A DNA stretch of 64,000 bases, from assembly GCA_016234535.1 (NCBI GenBank), contig JACRBH010000245.1, forward strand, positions 1-64,000, written 5' to 3'. This DNA comes from Chloroflexota bacterium. GTDB taxonomy: Bacteria > Chloroflexota > Anaerolineae > Anaerolineales > Villigracilaceae. The position numbers and the translations under genes were made by a program. Below the pieces are notes generated by a model. That model was not told the DNA's origin. It saw nothing but the letters and a program-made list of their open reading frames with translations, and made no database searches. Position 1 is the first letter of the stretch. Every line of letters starts with the position of its first letter. Positions 17,747 through 27,623 of this stretch are shown here, in pieces.

Positions 17747-19099
17747 ATGTCGATTTATAAACATACTTTGAGATCTGAAAGGAGGTTAGACCAGCAGAAA
17801 GATATTTCTGCGCCAAGGAAACTGAAACTACCTCAAATAGTAACCATTATCATAATATTCTTTTTCAATACTCAACTTTTGGAATATGTTCCCCTTAAAA
17901 TCGGTCCATTGACACAAACTATTTTGATGGAACTGATTGCTTTTGCTCTGATATTACCTTCGATTCATAAGGATGATCGTATTCTTGACACTCGAGATAA
18001 ATCTCTGTTTTTTGTCGGTTTTTTTATGTTTGTGCTAGCTTTTATTAATCTGTCCGGTAGTAAGGGCGAAACGCAGCAGAAGACAATTTTCACTTCACTA
18101 TATGTTTATTTCTTTGTTGTCTACTTTTTCTCAGGCCGCCCAGAGTATGGTTCTTGGCTAAGACGTTTGCACCTGTTTCCGGCATTGGCAACAATTTATC
18201 TAATTAGTACGGATATATTTTCTGTTTACGGAATGATAAATTTTGATGTTCGCATTAGGGATAACTATGCGGCTTGTTATCTAGCAGTCATCGTGCCAAT
18301 TTGTTGGGTTCAATTTCAACGTGAACGAGGGCTTTTTCGATTTCTCAATTTGATTGTTATAGGGGCTACTCCTTTAGTATTTGTAGTAACTGCATCTAGG
18401 ACAGCCTTTATAGTGTTTCTCGTTGTCACAATACTTACGATGATCACAGAAAAGACTGCGAAAAGAACAATTATTTTGGTGGTTTTATTACTAATTCTTT
18501 TGACTCTATTTTTTTTATTGCCTGAACAAAGTGTTTTTATAAGTAGAATTTTTACATTAAGAAATCCAATCGCTGAATTGGGTGTAGATCGCGTGGCTTT
18601 ATGGAAAGCGGCGATCCTATCAATCAAGGAGCATCCAATTTTTGGAGGAGATTTTCGTGCAAATGTTCTTCGTTTGGTTCTGGAAGCGGCGCCGGAGTCG
18701 AACTATGCAAATCACATTTTTTATGGTGTGGCTGGCGGGAATTTTGGAGTACACAATGGATATCTAGCTGTAATGGTGGATTTTGGGATAATAGTTGCTT
18801 TTCTATATTTCAGATTTTTCCTTTTGTTGGGGAAGGCACTTTTTCATACTCGCCAAAAGATTCAGAATAAAGTAAACCGCAGTTTCCTTATCGCAGGTCT
18901 CATAACCTTAATTGGATATGCAGTTGCCAATATTGCTTTCCATATTTATATAGGTCAGAATTTTTTTATTCTGTGGGCAATGCTCCAGTGCTCTATAAAA
19001 AACTCACTACTAGAGGAAGCGGTAACACCACAGTTGAATGTGGATGTTGGCAAAAGTCCTAAATTTACCGCGAAAAGTGTGAATTTTGCAAGGATTTAA
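17747..19099 (+). CDS. O-antigen ligase / polymerase family membrane protein
   Basis: This 450-residue protein has about ten or eleven membrane spans with a larger outside loop, as in the WaaL/Wzy (O-antigen ligase, PF04932) family. Characteristic segments are RVALWKAAILSIKEHPIFGG (about 285-304) and VHNGYLAVMVDFG (about 340-352). Such proteins polymerise repeat units or transfer glycan to an acceptor outside the membrane. With a Wzm/Wzt exporter also in the locus, a ligase-type role is as likely as polymerisation. Strongly AT-rich codon use. Confidence 0.85.
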   Translation: MSIYKHTLRSERRLDQQKDISAPRKLKLPQIVTIIIIFFFNTQLLEYVPLKIGPLTQTILMELIAFALILPSIHKDDRILDTRDKSLFFVGFFMFVLAFINLSGSKGETQQKTIFTSLYVYFFVVYFFSGRPEYGSWLRRLHLFPALATIYLISTDIFSVYGMINFDVRIRDNYAACYLAVIVPICWVQFQRERGLFRFLNLIVIGATPLVFVVTASRTAFIVFLVVTILTMITEKTAKRTIILVVLLLILLTLFFLLPEQSVFISRIFTLRNPIAELGVDRVALWKAAILSIKEHPIFGGDFRANVLRLVLEAAPESNYANHIFYGVAGGNFGVHNGYLAVMVDFGIIVAFLYFRFFLLLGKALFHTRQKIQNKVNRSFLIAGLITLIGYAVANIAFHIYIGQNFFILWAMLQCSIKNSLLEEAVTPQLNVDVGKSPKFTAKSVNFARI

Positions 19100-19158
19100 A
19101 GGTTTCTTCGCAATTTATAAAGTGCAATCCTACAAAGGAATCAATAAAGGCATAACAA

Positions 19159-20325
19159 ATGTTGTTAGGTGAAAGAAGGAAAAAAATTGCGATTGTGATT
19201 GGGCAGTTGAGTCATGGAGGGGCTGAGCAACAAGCTGTATTTTTAGCAATCGGTTTAAAAAAGTATTCAAACTATGAACCGGTTATCTTCTGCCTTTCAA
19301 ATAATGATGAACCACACGGCCCTTTTTTAAAAGACCTGGGAATAGAATATTATTATTTTCCCCACCATGCAAAAAAATATTTTCGAAAAGCGTTATGGTT
19401 GACTAAGGGCGTAAAAAAGACGCATTGCAGCGTTGTGTATGGGATGTTACATGTTGGAAATGTTTTCGGAGGAATAGCCGCATCATTATTACGATTACCA
19501 TTCGTTACGTCTGTACGGAGTGCTAATAATGCTTTACCGTTTATTTTGCGTTCCTTGTCCGGTTATTTTTCTCAAAGGGCCAATCGCGTGGTGGCTAACT
19601 CAAATTCTTGCATTCGTTCCTTAAGAGATGATCTTGGTGTTACAAATCCATATGTTGTTAATATCCCTAACGCCGTAGAAGTCTATACTAATGATGTTAT
19701 TAAAGTTGACTTACATAAAGAATTTGACATACCCATTGAGGCTTTGGTCGTTGGTACTGTCGCCTTGTTAAAAGCAGAGAAGCGTCCAGAGTTTTTCATT
19801 GATATTAGCCTGCTAATTCTAAAGGAAAACAAATATATTTATTTTGTTTGGGTTGGCGACGGACTTGAAAAACAACGAGTGCTTAAGATATTAGATACAT
19901 TGCCTGAGTCTGTTAGGGAGCATTTTAAGTTTATTGGCTCAAGGAAAAATGCTGGGGGTTATCTTAAGTCTTTTGATTTATTCTTGTTGACATCTGCCTA
20001 TGAAGGGTTGCCAAATGCATTGCTGGAGGCAATGGCGATTGGATTACCTTGCGTTGCAACAGATGTTGTAGGCACGAAAGATGTGTTATCCGCGAGTAAT
20101 AAGGGGGAAGAGCTGGGCATCCTTGCCTCACCATCAAATCCGCAAGAGTTTGCTTGCACTGTACTTGGGTTGCTATCTGAACCTTCGCGAATGAAAAGAA
20201 TGGGACTGTCAGCGCAAAAACATGTTCAGGATCATTATTCTCTGAAGAAAATGGTTTATGCACATTGTGATATTTTTAATGAAATTTTGGAGTTCAAGGA
20301 CAAAAGGAGCGAGGTTGACAAATAG
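19159..20325 (+). CDS. Glycosyltransferase family 4
   Basis: The 388-residue GT-B enzyme carries AIVIGQLSHGGAEQQAVFLA at its N-terminus, the hinge IPNAVEVY, and the donor motif YEGLPNALLEAMAIGLPCVA followed by TDVVGT near residues 280-305. A ribosome site (AAAGG) lies upstream. The 3' end contains the ribosome site and TTG start of the next gene. Confidence 0.9.
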   Translation: MLLGERRKKIAIVIGQLSHGGAEQQAVFLAIGLKKYSNYEPVIFCLSNNDEPHGPFLKDLGIEYYYFPHHAKKYFRKALWLTKGVKKTHCSVVYGMLHVGNVFGGIAASLLRLPFVTSVRSANNALPFILRSLSGYFSQRANRVVANSNSCIRSLRDDLGVTNPYVVNIPNAVEVYTNDVIKVDLHKEFDIPIEALVVGTVALLKAEKRPEFFIDISLLILKENKYIYFVWVGDGLEKQRVLKILDTLPESVREHFKFIGSRKNAGGYLKSFDLFLLTSAYEGLPNALLEAMAIGLPCVATDVVGTKDVLSASNKGEELGILASPSNPQEFACTVLGLLSEPSRMKRMGLSAQKHVQDHYSLKKMVYAHCDIFNEILEFKDKRSEVDK

Positions 20326-21256
20326 CAAATGCGTTATAGTACTGGGCTCAAGTGGCTTTATTGGATCTCATCTCGTTTCCTGGCTTCGATCCTATGGATA
20401 TTATGTAGTGGGCATTGATATGGTTGATAGGGTGGATTCAACTATTATTTTAATAAAACCCGACATATTTTATCAACTTGTTTTGCCAGATCAGCATTTT
20501 GAGGATATCCTAAAAGAAATAAAACCAGATGTGGTTATTAATGCTTCAGGACCGGCGTCGGTAGCAAATTCACTCCTTGACCCAACTGCTGACTTTACTG
20601 GATCTGTCAATTTATGCTTTTTTGTCCTGGAAGCACTTCGTAAAATATTACCAGAATGCCGTTTTTTATTATTGTCGAGTGCAGCCGTATATGGGAATCC
20701 AAGTTATTTGCCGGTCGAGGAAACCGCCTCGTCAAACCCTATTTCTCCATATGGTTATCACAAGATGATGTGCGAAATACTTGTCAGAGAGTATTTCAAT
20801 ATTTATGGAATTAGAACGAGCACGGTCCGCATTTTTTCTGCTTATGGGCCAGGATTAAGAAAACAAATTTTGTGGGATATCTATCTGAAGGTGATTAAAA
20901 ACAAACAAGTTGAATTGTTTGGCACGGGAAAAGAGACTCGGGATTTTATTTTTGTTCAGGACGTTGCCTATGCTATTCAACTCATTCTTGAACAAGGTGC
21001 TTTTGATGCGGAGATATATAATGTTGCAAATGGGTGTGAGGTGAGTATCGAAGAATTGGGACGCTTATTCTTATCATCATTGAAAGTGGGAAATTGGAAA
21101 TTGGCCTTTTCAAGTGTAACAAAACCTGGCGATCCAAAAAGATGGTGTGCCGATATTGGTAAAATCAAGAGTTTGGGATATTCTCCACAAGTGGGTCTTG
21201 AAAATGGAATATTGCAATATGTAAAGTGGGCACAGGCGCTCAAGGAAAGTAAATGA
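20315..21256 (+). CDS. NAD-dependent sugar epimerase/dehydratase (SDR)
   Basis: I choose a TTG start at 20315: it has a strong AAGGAG 5 nt upstream and begins just before the Rossmann motif VIVLGSSGFIGSHL. The upstream ATG at 20258 would overlap the previous gene by 68 nt with no ribosome site. The 313-residue protein keeps the NAD loop GSSGFIG, a Ser in LLSSAAVYG and the catalytic pair in SPYGYHK, so it should be active. It likely makes or converts a nucleotide sugar for the transferases around it. The ATGA overlap couples it to the next gene. Confidence 0.85.
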   Translation: MTNSKCVIVLGSSGFIGSHLVSWLRSYGYYVVGIDMVDRVDSTIILIKPDIFYQLVLPDQHFEDILKEIKPDVVINASGPASVANSLLDPTADFTGSVNLCFFVLEALRKILPECRFLLLSSAAVYGNPSYLPVEETASSNPISPYGYHKMMCEILVREYFNIYGIRTSTVRIFSAYGPGLRKQILWDIYLKVIKNKQVELFGTGKETRDFIFVQDVAYAIQLILEQGAFDAEIYNVANGCEVSIEELGRLFLSSLKVGNWKLAFSSVTKPGDPKRWCADIGKIKSLGYSPQVGLENGILQYVKWAQALKESK

Positions 21257-22425
21257 TGACCGCGAATACGAGAGAAGTGGGTATAAAAATATTGCTTGTT
21301 GGCCCAGTCCCCCCTCCTTTTGGGGGTATACCGGCTTATGTAAAGAGTTTAAATGATGCCAGGATCGATGGCGTTGAATTTTCCTTATTCAATACCGCTT
21401 TTCCGGAATGGGTCGCGCCTTTTCATCGTGAGGGCAGGCGCAGTTATCAATCAATTTTCGAAATCAGCCTTTGGGTGGGTCTGAAAAAGGTGTTTTTCGT
21501 TGTGTTCAGTTTCTTGAAACTGATAAAGGATATCTTTGTTCTCCGTCCACAAATCGTTCATGTATTCACATGTTCTTATTGGGGGTATTGGAGGAACTGG
21601 ATTTATATTTTGATAGCTAAGTTACTGCAAAAAAAGACAGTTTTTCACTTATTGGGTGCGATCGATCTTTTTTATGCTGAAGTAAACAACTTACAACGTT
21701 TTTTTCTGCGCGAGTCCTTAAATTCTGCAGATTGCTATCTATTACAGTCGCCTGAATTAGAAAAATGGGCGAAGCAATATAGTCATAAAATGGTTGTTGG
21801 ATTGTGGAATGGGATCGATTTTGGGAAGATACCTCCAAAATCATCCTTGCCACCTGAATGGATAAGTTCCTTTTCTGGTCGTGTTGGCGTGAGTATCGGG
21901 AACTTAAGCATTAATAAAGGCAGTGCAAAAATTCTTGATGCTTTGTCTCAGTTGAGAAAACAAAACACGACTGTTGGTTGGGTTTTCATTGGACGCGGAG
22001 ATTTGGAGCATTTCAAAAATTTAGCTGAGCAGAAGGGCTTAACTGAGCAGGTGTATTTTTCGGGAGAGATTGATGAGTTTTTGAAATGGCAATATCTGCT
22101 ACATGCAAACTTTTTTTGTCTTCCATCGGATGCAGAGGGGCAGCCCATCTCAATAATAGAAGCCATGGCATGTAAGTTGACAGTGATTTCTACATATGTT
22201 GGATCAATCCCTGAAATGATATCTGACGGATCTTCTGGTATCTTGATTAATCACGACGACAATGCCGCCTTGATGAATTCAATTTTATATTTGGATCAAA
22301 ACCCTCAGCTTTGCGAATCGATGGGACAAAAGGCGATGGAGATTTGTCTATCCAGGCATAATATCAACGATCTTTATAAAAAACTGCACGAAATTTATTT
22401 GAGGATCTCCACTGCTTCTTTTTAG
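21253..22425 (+). CDS. Glycosyltransferase family 4
   Basis: The 390-residue protein begins with ILLVGPVPPPFGGIPAYVKSL; the FGG loop and the donor half AEGQPISIIEAMACKLTVIS then TYVGSIPEM support GT4. Residues 75-125 include a hydrophobic stretch (KKVFFVVFSFLKLIKDIFVL) that may attach the protein to the membrane surface. The next gene follows after 11 bp. Confidence 0.88.
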   Translation: MMTANTREVGIKILLVGPVPPPFGGIPAYVKSLNDARIDGVEFSLFNTAFPEWVAPFHREGRRSYQSIFEISLWVGLKKVFFVVFSFLKLIKDIFVLRPQIVHVFTCSYWGYWRNWIYILIAKLLQKKTVFHLLGAIDLFYAEVNNLQRFFLRESLNSADCYLLQSPELEKWAKQYSHKMVVGLWNGIDFGKIPPKSSLPPEWISSFSGRVGVSIGNLSINKGSAKILDALSQLRKQNTTVGWVFIGRGDLEHFKNLAEQKGLTEQVYFSGEIDEFLKWQYLLHANFFCLPSDAEGQPISIIEAMACKLTVISTYVGSIPEMISDGSSGILINHDDNAALMNSILYLDQNPQLCESMGQKAMEICLSRHNINDLYKKLHEIYLRISTASF

Positions 22426-22436
22426 GATATGAATTT

Positions 22437-23855
22437 ATGTCAAGCTTGAGTGAGCGGATTTATTTTGCCAGCCCAATTTGGCTTCAACAACTTGCGGTAA
22501 GCTCATATGGTTGGTTATGGTATCGCCGTCGCATGAGTCGCCATTTTTACCGGCTGGTTGCTGAATACCAGAGTCGTGATAATTGGACACGTGAACAATT
22601 CCTTGCTTATCAGGAAAAACAATTGTTGCAATTGTTGGAAACTGCTGATGGTTCTCCGTATTACCAGGCTATTTTTAGAGTATCAAGAGTCGATTGGCAA
22701 CTCCCTGCTTTCAAGATTTTAGCGGGTTTACCGTTTCTTTCCAAAGAAACATTGCGAACACGTGCCAGGGATTTGGTGACGCAGAATCCTGTTCCCAATA
22801 GTACGTCAGTTTTTAAATCAAGCGGAACAACTGGCACTCCCACAGAAATCTACTACTCCCCCGAATTTCACGCACTGGAGCTTGCAGTGCCTGCTGTCCG
22901 GAATTTAGGTTGGGCAGGCGTTTCTTATCATTCACGGCGTGTGATGTTTGGTGTTCGCAAAGTCTGTCGTTTTGACCAGGATAAACCGCCCTTTTGGCGT
23001 TTTAGTCCCGCGGAAGATCTGGCTTATGCTTCGGTCTATCATTTGTCCCCTAAAAATATTCCAGCTTATTTGGATTTTTTACGTACCTACCGTCCTGACA
23101 TGATTATGGGGTATCCAAGTGCCTTACACACCATTGCGCAGTATGCCATGGAACATAATGATAAGCCTGCGCCTGCCAAAGCAATATTTACAACATCTGA
23201 AACTGTTACTGAAGGGCATAGGCAAACTATCGAGTCTGCTTGGCAGTGCAAGATCTATGATCGCTATGGTGCAGTCGAGGGTTGCATGCTTGCATTTCAA
23301 TGTGAACATGGGCGTTATCATGTTAGCCCGGAAGTGGGCATCATCGAAATTGTAAATACAGAAGGGTATCCTTGCTCTTTAGGAGAACTGGGGGAAGTAG
23401 TATGTACAGGTTTACAAAATTTATTACAGCCCCTTATTCGCTACCGGACTGGTGATGTAGCACGCTGGGCAATCGATCAGACCTGTCCGTGTGGGCGCCA
23501 AATGCCCATACTTGAATTAATTGAAGGACGGGTGGAAGATATTTGTATTACTTCAGATGGTCGCCAGATGCTCCGCTTTGATACGGTGTTTAAGGGAGTG
23601 GAGAACATTCGAGAGGCCCAGGTTGTGCAGGAGCAACTTGATTTGTTTACGATCTGTCTTGTTCCTGCGGATACCTTTGAGGAGCACGATATACAGAAAA
23701 TAAAGGATAATATGCGTCTACATGCGGGGGAAGTCAGGGTTGATGTGCATCTTGTTGATCAAATCGAACGAACTGCCTCTGGTAAGTTTCGAGCAGTCAT
23801 TTGTAAGCTAAGACAAGATGAAAAAGACCGGGTTTTGAATAGGGTTTCGGAATAG
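22437..23855 (+). CDS. PaaK/CapK-like adenylate-forming enzyme
   Basis: The 472-residue protein resembles phenylacetate-CoA ligase and the capsule-locus protein CapK. It has the ATP loop KSSGTTGTPT (127-136), YDRYGAVEG near 278-286, YRTGDVARW near 340-348, and a C-terminal ERTASGKFRAV carrying the lysine expected of adenylating enzymes. A Cys pair sits in CPCGRQMP. In glycan loci these proteins are thought to activate an acyl group for sugar modification; the acid is unknown. Start supported by AGGA upstream. Confidence 0.82.
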   Translation: MSSLSERIYFASPIWLQQLAVSSYGWLWYRRRMSRHFYRLVAEYQSRDNWTREQFLAYQEKQLLQLLETADGSPYYQAIFRVSRVDWQLPAFKILAGLPFLSKETLRTRARDLVTQNPVPNSTSVFKSSGTTGTPTEIYYSPEFHALELAVPAVRNLGWAGVSYHSRRVMFGVRKVCRFDQDKPPFWRFSPAEDLAYASVYHLSPKNIPAYLDFLRTYRPDMIMGYPSALHTIAQYAMEHNDKPAPAKAIFTTSETVTEGHRQTIESAWQCKIYDRYGAVEGCMLAFQCEHGRYHVSPEVGIIEIVNTEGYPCSLGELGEVVCTGLQNLLQPLIRYRTGDVARWAIDQTCPCGRQMPILELIEGRVEDICITSDGRQMLRFDTVFKGVENIREAQVVQEQLDLFTICLVPADTFEEHDIQKIKDNMRLHAGEVRVDVHLVDQIERTASGKFRAVICKLRQDEKDRVLNRVSE

Positions 23856-23980
23856 TAAGCCCATTTATTCTGAACAACCCAAACATATATTGAATACTCG
23901 ATTTCTTTTACCTCTTTAAATTTTTCGAACCAAGTGTCTTCTTTAACACCAAGCAATAAAAAATACCGGAGATTTTAACC

Positions 23981-25054
23981 ATGAATCAACTTCCGCAAGT
24001 TTGTATCATTATTCCCGAGAGAAATGAAAAATCCACTATCCGCACCTGTCTGGATGCTGTCATTGCCCAGGACTATCCCCAAAACCTGGTTTCAATTCTG
24101 GTTGTGGATGGCATCTCCACCGATGGCACCCGCGAGATACTGGCTGAATACGAGACCAAGCATTCTTTTTTCAAAGTGATCGAAAGCCCGCGAAAAGTGG
24201 TTCCGCCCGGTTTTAATATGGCCCTGCGCTGTACGCACGCCGATATCATCATCCGCGTCGATGGGCATACCGTCATTGCCCCTGATTACGTGCGCCAGTG
24301 CGTTGAGGCTTTACATCGCACAAAGGCAGATAACGTGGGCGGCAAGATGAATGCCGTCAGCACCACCCGCTTTGGTCAGGCCGTGGCCTTTGCCACCAGC
24401 ACTCCCTTTGGGGTGGGCGGGTCGCGTTTCCATTATTCTGATAAAGAGGAGTGGGTCGATTCGGTCTATATGGGTGCCTGGCCGCGTCAAGTCTTTGAGA
24501 AGATCGGCCTGTTCGATGAAGAATTGGTACGCGATCAGGATGACGAATTTAATTACCGTTTGCGTCAACAGGGTGGGCGCATCCTGCTCTCCCCGGCCAT
24601 CCGCTCGGAATATACTGTGCGCAGTACCCCGTTATCTTTGTTCCGCCAGTATGCGGGCTACGGCTATTGGAAAGTTCGCGTCCTGCAAAAGCACCCGCTC
24701 CAAATGAGCCTGCGTCAGTTCATCCCGCCCGCCTTTATACTGGCGTTGTTTGGCAGTGCATTTTTACTCTTTTTTTCCTTCCCATCCTTTATCTTTCATC
24801 CTTCATCATTCATAATTATTCTCTACCTTCTCGCCAACCTCGCCGCCTCCGTCTGGACCGTCATTAAAAGTACCCTTGCTGCTCACCATTCACCATCCAC
24901 TGACCACTACTCACTACTAATCCTTCCCTTCATTTTTGCCATCCTCCATCTTAGCTATGGACTTGGCTTCCTGATCGGCCTCCTGAAATTCTGGAACCGC
25001 TGGGGCGATAAAATCGGGCAAACGCCTGCATGGTCGAGTGAAGCCATTGGATGA
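23981..25054 (+). CDS. Membrane-anchored family 2 glycosyltransferase (ExoA-like)
   Basis: The 357-residue protein has a GT-A domain: VCIIIPERNEKSTIRTCLDA at the start, VDGISTDGTREIL near 41-53, RVDGHTVI near 90-97 (DxH in the metal position), and a catalytic-base region FDEELVRDQDDEFNYRLRQQ near 179-198. Three hydrophobic segments follow (about 245-335). This matches succinoglycan transferase ExoA-type enzymes. A ribosome site GGAG precedes the ATG. GC content rises again here compared with the genes before it. The last 17 nt overlap the next gene. Confidence 0.88.
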   Translation: MNQLPQVCIIIPERNEKSTIRTCLDAVIAQDYPQNLVSILVVDGISTDGTREILAEYETKHSFFKVIESPRKVVPPGFNMALRCTHADIIIRVDGHTVIAPDYVRQCVEALHRTKADNVGGKMNAVSTTRFGQAVAFATSTPFGVGGSRFHYSDKEEWVDSVYMGAWPRQVFEKIGLFDEELVRDQDDEFNYRLRQQGGRILLSPAIRSEYTVRSTPLSLFRQYAGYGYWKVRVLQKHPLQMSLRQFIPPAFILALFGSAFLLFFSFPSFIFHPSSFIIILYLLANLAASVWTVIKSTLAAHHSPSTDHYSLLILPFIFAILHLSYGLGFLIGLLKFWNRWGDKIGQTPAWSSEAIG

Positions 25055-25769
25055 TATTGCGCGTTTGCGGGATGAATACAAAGACCGCAAAGGCCGCTTT
25101 GCCGGCAGCAACCTGTATTCCTGGTTTAATCAGGCTAACCTCTTTGCGCTCCACCAGCGCCAGCGCTCGATTTTGGCGGCGCTAAAGAAAAATAAATTTA
25201 CCGCACTTTCAAGCCTCTCGATTTTAGAAATGGGCTGCGGCGGCGGGGGTGTATTGACCGAATATTTGGGGTTCGGCGCGCTTCCTGAAAAACTGCATGG
25301 CGTGGATTTGCTTTTTGACCGCCTGCTCCATGCGCATCACACACTTCCGAGTTCGGGCTTTGCCAATGCCGACGGACAGTCCCTGCCGTTTCCATCTCAA
25401 ACCTTTGACCTGGTCTTGCAATCCACTGCAATATCCTCCATTCTCGATCCTGATCTTCGAAGAAATATCTGCGCCGACATGTTGCGCGTGCTCCGAAGTC
25501 CAGCCCCCGCGTCGGGAAAGCCCGGGGGCATGATCCTCTCTTACGACTTCTGGCTCAACCCCACCAATCCGCAAACGCGCGGCGTCCGTCCCGCAGAGAT
25601 CAAACAGTTGTTTCCCAATTGCCAATATGAATTTCATCGTATCACCCTCGCCCCCCCCATCGCCCGCAAACTCGCCCCCATCTCCTGGGGGCTATGCCTG
25701 TTCCTCGAAAGCCTGAAAATCCTAAACACCCACTATCTGGTAGCCATAAGGCCGAAGTCCGAGGACTGA
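25038..25769 (+). CDS. Class I SAM-dependent methyltransferase
   Basis: The 243-residue protein begins at a GTG inside the end of the previous gene. It has motif I ILEMGCGGGGVLTEYLG (about 62-78), a HGVDLLFDR acidic loop, and FDLVLQSTAISSILDP (about 118-133). It belongs to the type 11/25 methyltransferases. Substrate unknown; the coupling to an ExoA-like transferase suggests a glycan or lipid substrate. A palindrome ends the transcription unit a few bases after the stop. Confidence 0.82.
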   Translation: MKPLDDIARLRDEYKDRKGRFAGSNLYSWFNQANLFALHQRQRSILAALKKNKFTALSSLSILEMGCGGGGVLTEYLGFGALPEKLHGVDLLFDRLLHAHHTLPSSGFANADGQSLPFPSQTFDLVLQSTAISSILDPDLRRNICADMLRVLRSPAPASGKPGGMILSYDFWLNPTNPQTRGVRPAEIKQLFPNCQYEFHRITLAPPIARKLAPISWGLCLFLESLKILNTHYLVAIRPKSED

Positions 25770-25776
25770 CGACTTC

Positions 25777-25800
25777 CCCGTCACGTGACGGGATTTGATT
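25777..25800 (+). terminator. Palindrome followed by T-rich run
   Basis: Eight bases after the methyltransferase stop lies the perfect palindrome cccgtcacgtgacggg, followed by atttgatt. It has no separate loop, so as RNA it would form a stem with a 4-nt loop. It is a reasonable weak intrinsic terminator for the long glycosyltransferase operon. Confidence 0.5.
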
Positions 25801-25961
25801 TTATTTGCGTATCGGGAACGCGAATTTTAAAAGAAGTATTCGCGCCATTCGCCTTTTCGCGTAATTTGCGTTAAAGATTTTCTGAACTCGGAGCAGCCAC
25901 GATCATATCCATCCTCAACCTTCAACTTTGGTAGTATCATTGCCGCATCAGGGAGACACTC

Positions 25962-27623
25962 ATGAGAACTGAAACCATAAAATCCATGAAAACGAAAATC
26001 GACCAGCCAAATTTGAGTTTCAATCGCTTCATCAAACGCGCCTTCGACATCCTCGCCTCCGCGCTTGGCTTGCTCGTCCTGTCTCCTGTCTTCTGTCTCA
26101 TCTCCATCATCATCAAACGTGATTCTCCCGGGCCGGTCTTCTACCGCGGCCCGCGCCTGGGCATGGGCGGCAAAGAGTTCGGCATTCTCAAATTCCGCAC
26201 CATGCGCGAAGAAGCGGCCAGCTATGCGGGTCCGCGCATTACCGCCGAGGATGACTCGCGCATCACCCCGTTCGGCAAATGGCTGCGCGATAGCAAGATC
26301 AACGAACTGCCGCAATTATGGAACGTGCTTATCGGTGAGATGAGCCTGGTCGGTCCGCGCCCGGAAGATCCTTCCCTGATCGAAACCTGGTCTCCCGAGA
26401 CCCGCGCCGAAGTGCTGTCGGTGCGCCCCGGCGTCACCAGTCCGGCCTCGGTCCTGTTTCGTGATGAAGAGAAAATGCTTAGCTCCAGCAAACTAATGGA
26501 CACCTATCTGGGTGACATCCTGCCCTCCAAACTGCGCCTCGACCAGCTTTACATCCGTCATCATTCCTTTTTGCTCGATCTCGACGTGCTTTTTTGGACC
26601 TTTCTGGTTGTGGTGGTGCCCAGCCTGCGCGAGCATAAGCCGCCGGAAGATACCCTGTTCTGGGGGCCGATCTCCCTCCTCTTCCGCCGCTATGTCAACT
26701 GGTTCTTTATAGATACCCTCACCACTCTCATTGCCTTTGGCATGGCGGGAGTCATCTGGAGACTGCTGGTCGCTCCGCTGGACCTTGGGTTGGGGAAGGC
26801 CATTCTGGTTTCTTTTGCCTATTCGGTGCTGTTCAGTTCCATCGCGGCCATCATGGGCGTGCAAAAAATCTCCTGGTCTTCGGCATCCGTTGGCGAGGCG
26901 TTTGTACTCATCCCGCCGCTTGCTGTGGCCTCCGTGGCCGCATTCGTCATCAACTCGTGGATCAATTTCTTGCACTACGACATCATTCTGGATGCAACCG
27001 TGCTGGCCTTCGTCGGATATATTCTTACCCGTTATCGCACCCGCCTGTTCAACGCCGTGCTTGGGCGCTGGGTCTTTATGCGGCAGGATAGCTTGCTGGT
27101 GCGCGAGCGCGTCCTGATCGTCGGCGCCGGCGATACGGGTCAGTTCGTGGCCTGGCGCTTGACTCACACCCATGAATCATCAAACTATAAGGTAATAGGC
27201 TTCGTGGATGATGACATGTACCGCCAGGGTCTGCGCCTCAATGGTTTTACGGTATTGGGAAAGCGCAAGGATATAGCCGACTTGGTGCAGAAACACGATA
27301 TCGGTGTGATCATTTTTGCGATTCACAATATTTCCGCCAGCGAGCGAATGGCCATTTTAAAGACCTGCCGCAACACGAATGCGCAAGTGGTCACCTGGCC
27401 CGATACGGTCGGTTTGATTCGCGCCCAGCTTTCCAAAACCAATGTTGCCTCCGCTGAAAAGCCGCAGCCTCCTCAATATCCAAAAGGACGGTTGATGACC
27501 CAATGGCTGGATGTGCTGGAGGCTGATTTAAGCCAGGGCGATTTCGCGCAGGTGATGGAAGATATTACTGCCATGCGCACAGCGTTGCAGGATACCACCC
27601 CCAAAGGGAGAAGGATGGAATGA
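25962..27623 (+). CDS. Initiating sugar-phosphate transferase with a C-terminal membrane-Rossmann module
   Basis: Residues about 20-225 are a bacterial sugar transferase (PF02397): one entry helix (FDILASALGLLVLSPVFCLI), FRTMREEA, LRDSKINELPQLWNVL and MSLVGPRPE. It loads the first sugar phosphate on undecaprenyl phosphate. Residues about 240-350 hold four membrane spans, and 360-490 a Rossmann domain with VLIVGAGDTGQ and YKVIGFVDDDMY. In WcaJ/WbaP-type enzymes that module comes first; here the order is reversed. The same module also begins CapD/PglF dehydratases, whose SDR half is here a separate gene overlapping by 4 nt. Start supported by AGGGAGA. Confidence 0.85.
   Translation: MRTETIKSMKTKIDQPNLSFNRFIKRAFDILASALGLLVLSPVFCLISIIIKRDSPGPVFYRGPRLGMGGKEFGILKFRTMREEAASYAGPRITAEDDSRITPFGKWLRDSKINELPQLWNVLIGEMSLVGPRPEDPSLIETWSPETRAEVLSVRPGVTSPASVLFRDEEKMLSSSKLMDTYLGDILPSKLRLDQLYIRHHSFLLDLDVLFWTFLVVVVPSLREHKPPEDTLFWGPISLLFRRYVNWFFIDTLTTLIAFGMAGVIWRLLVAPLDLGLGKAILVSFAYSVLFSSIAAIMGVQKISWSSASVGEAFVLIPPLAVASVAAFVINSWINFLHYDIILDATVLAFVGYILTRYRTRLFNAVLGRWVFMRQDSLLVRERVLIVGAGDTGQFVAWRLTHTHESSNYKVIGFVDDDMYRQGLRLNGFTVLGKRKDIADLVQKHDIGVIIFAIHNISASERMAILKTCRNTNAQVVTWPDTVGLIRAQLSKTNVASAEKPQPPQYPKGRLMTQWLDVLEADLSQGDFAQVMEDITAMRTALQDTTPKGRRME

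Noticed and set aside
20258..20314. ATG start of the SDR gene at 20258
   Set aside because: It would overlap the previous gene by 68 nt and add a non-conserved stretch; TTG at 20315 has a strong ribosome site just before the Rossmann motif.
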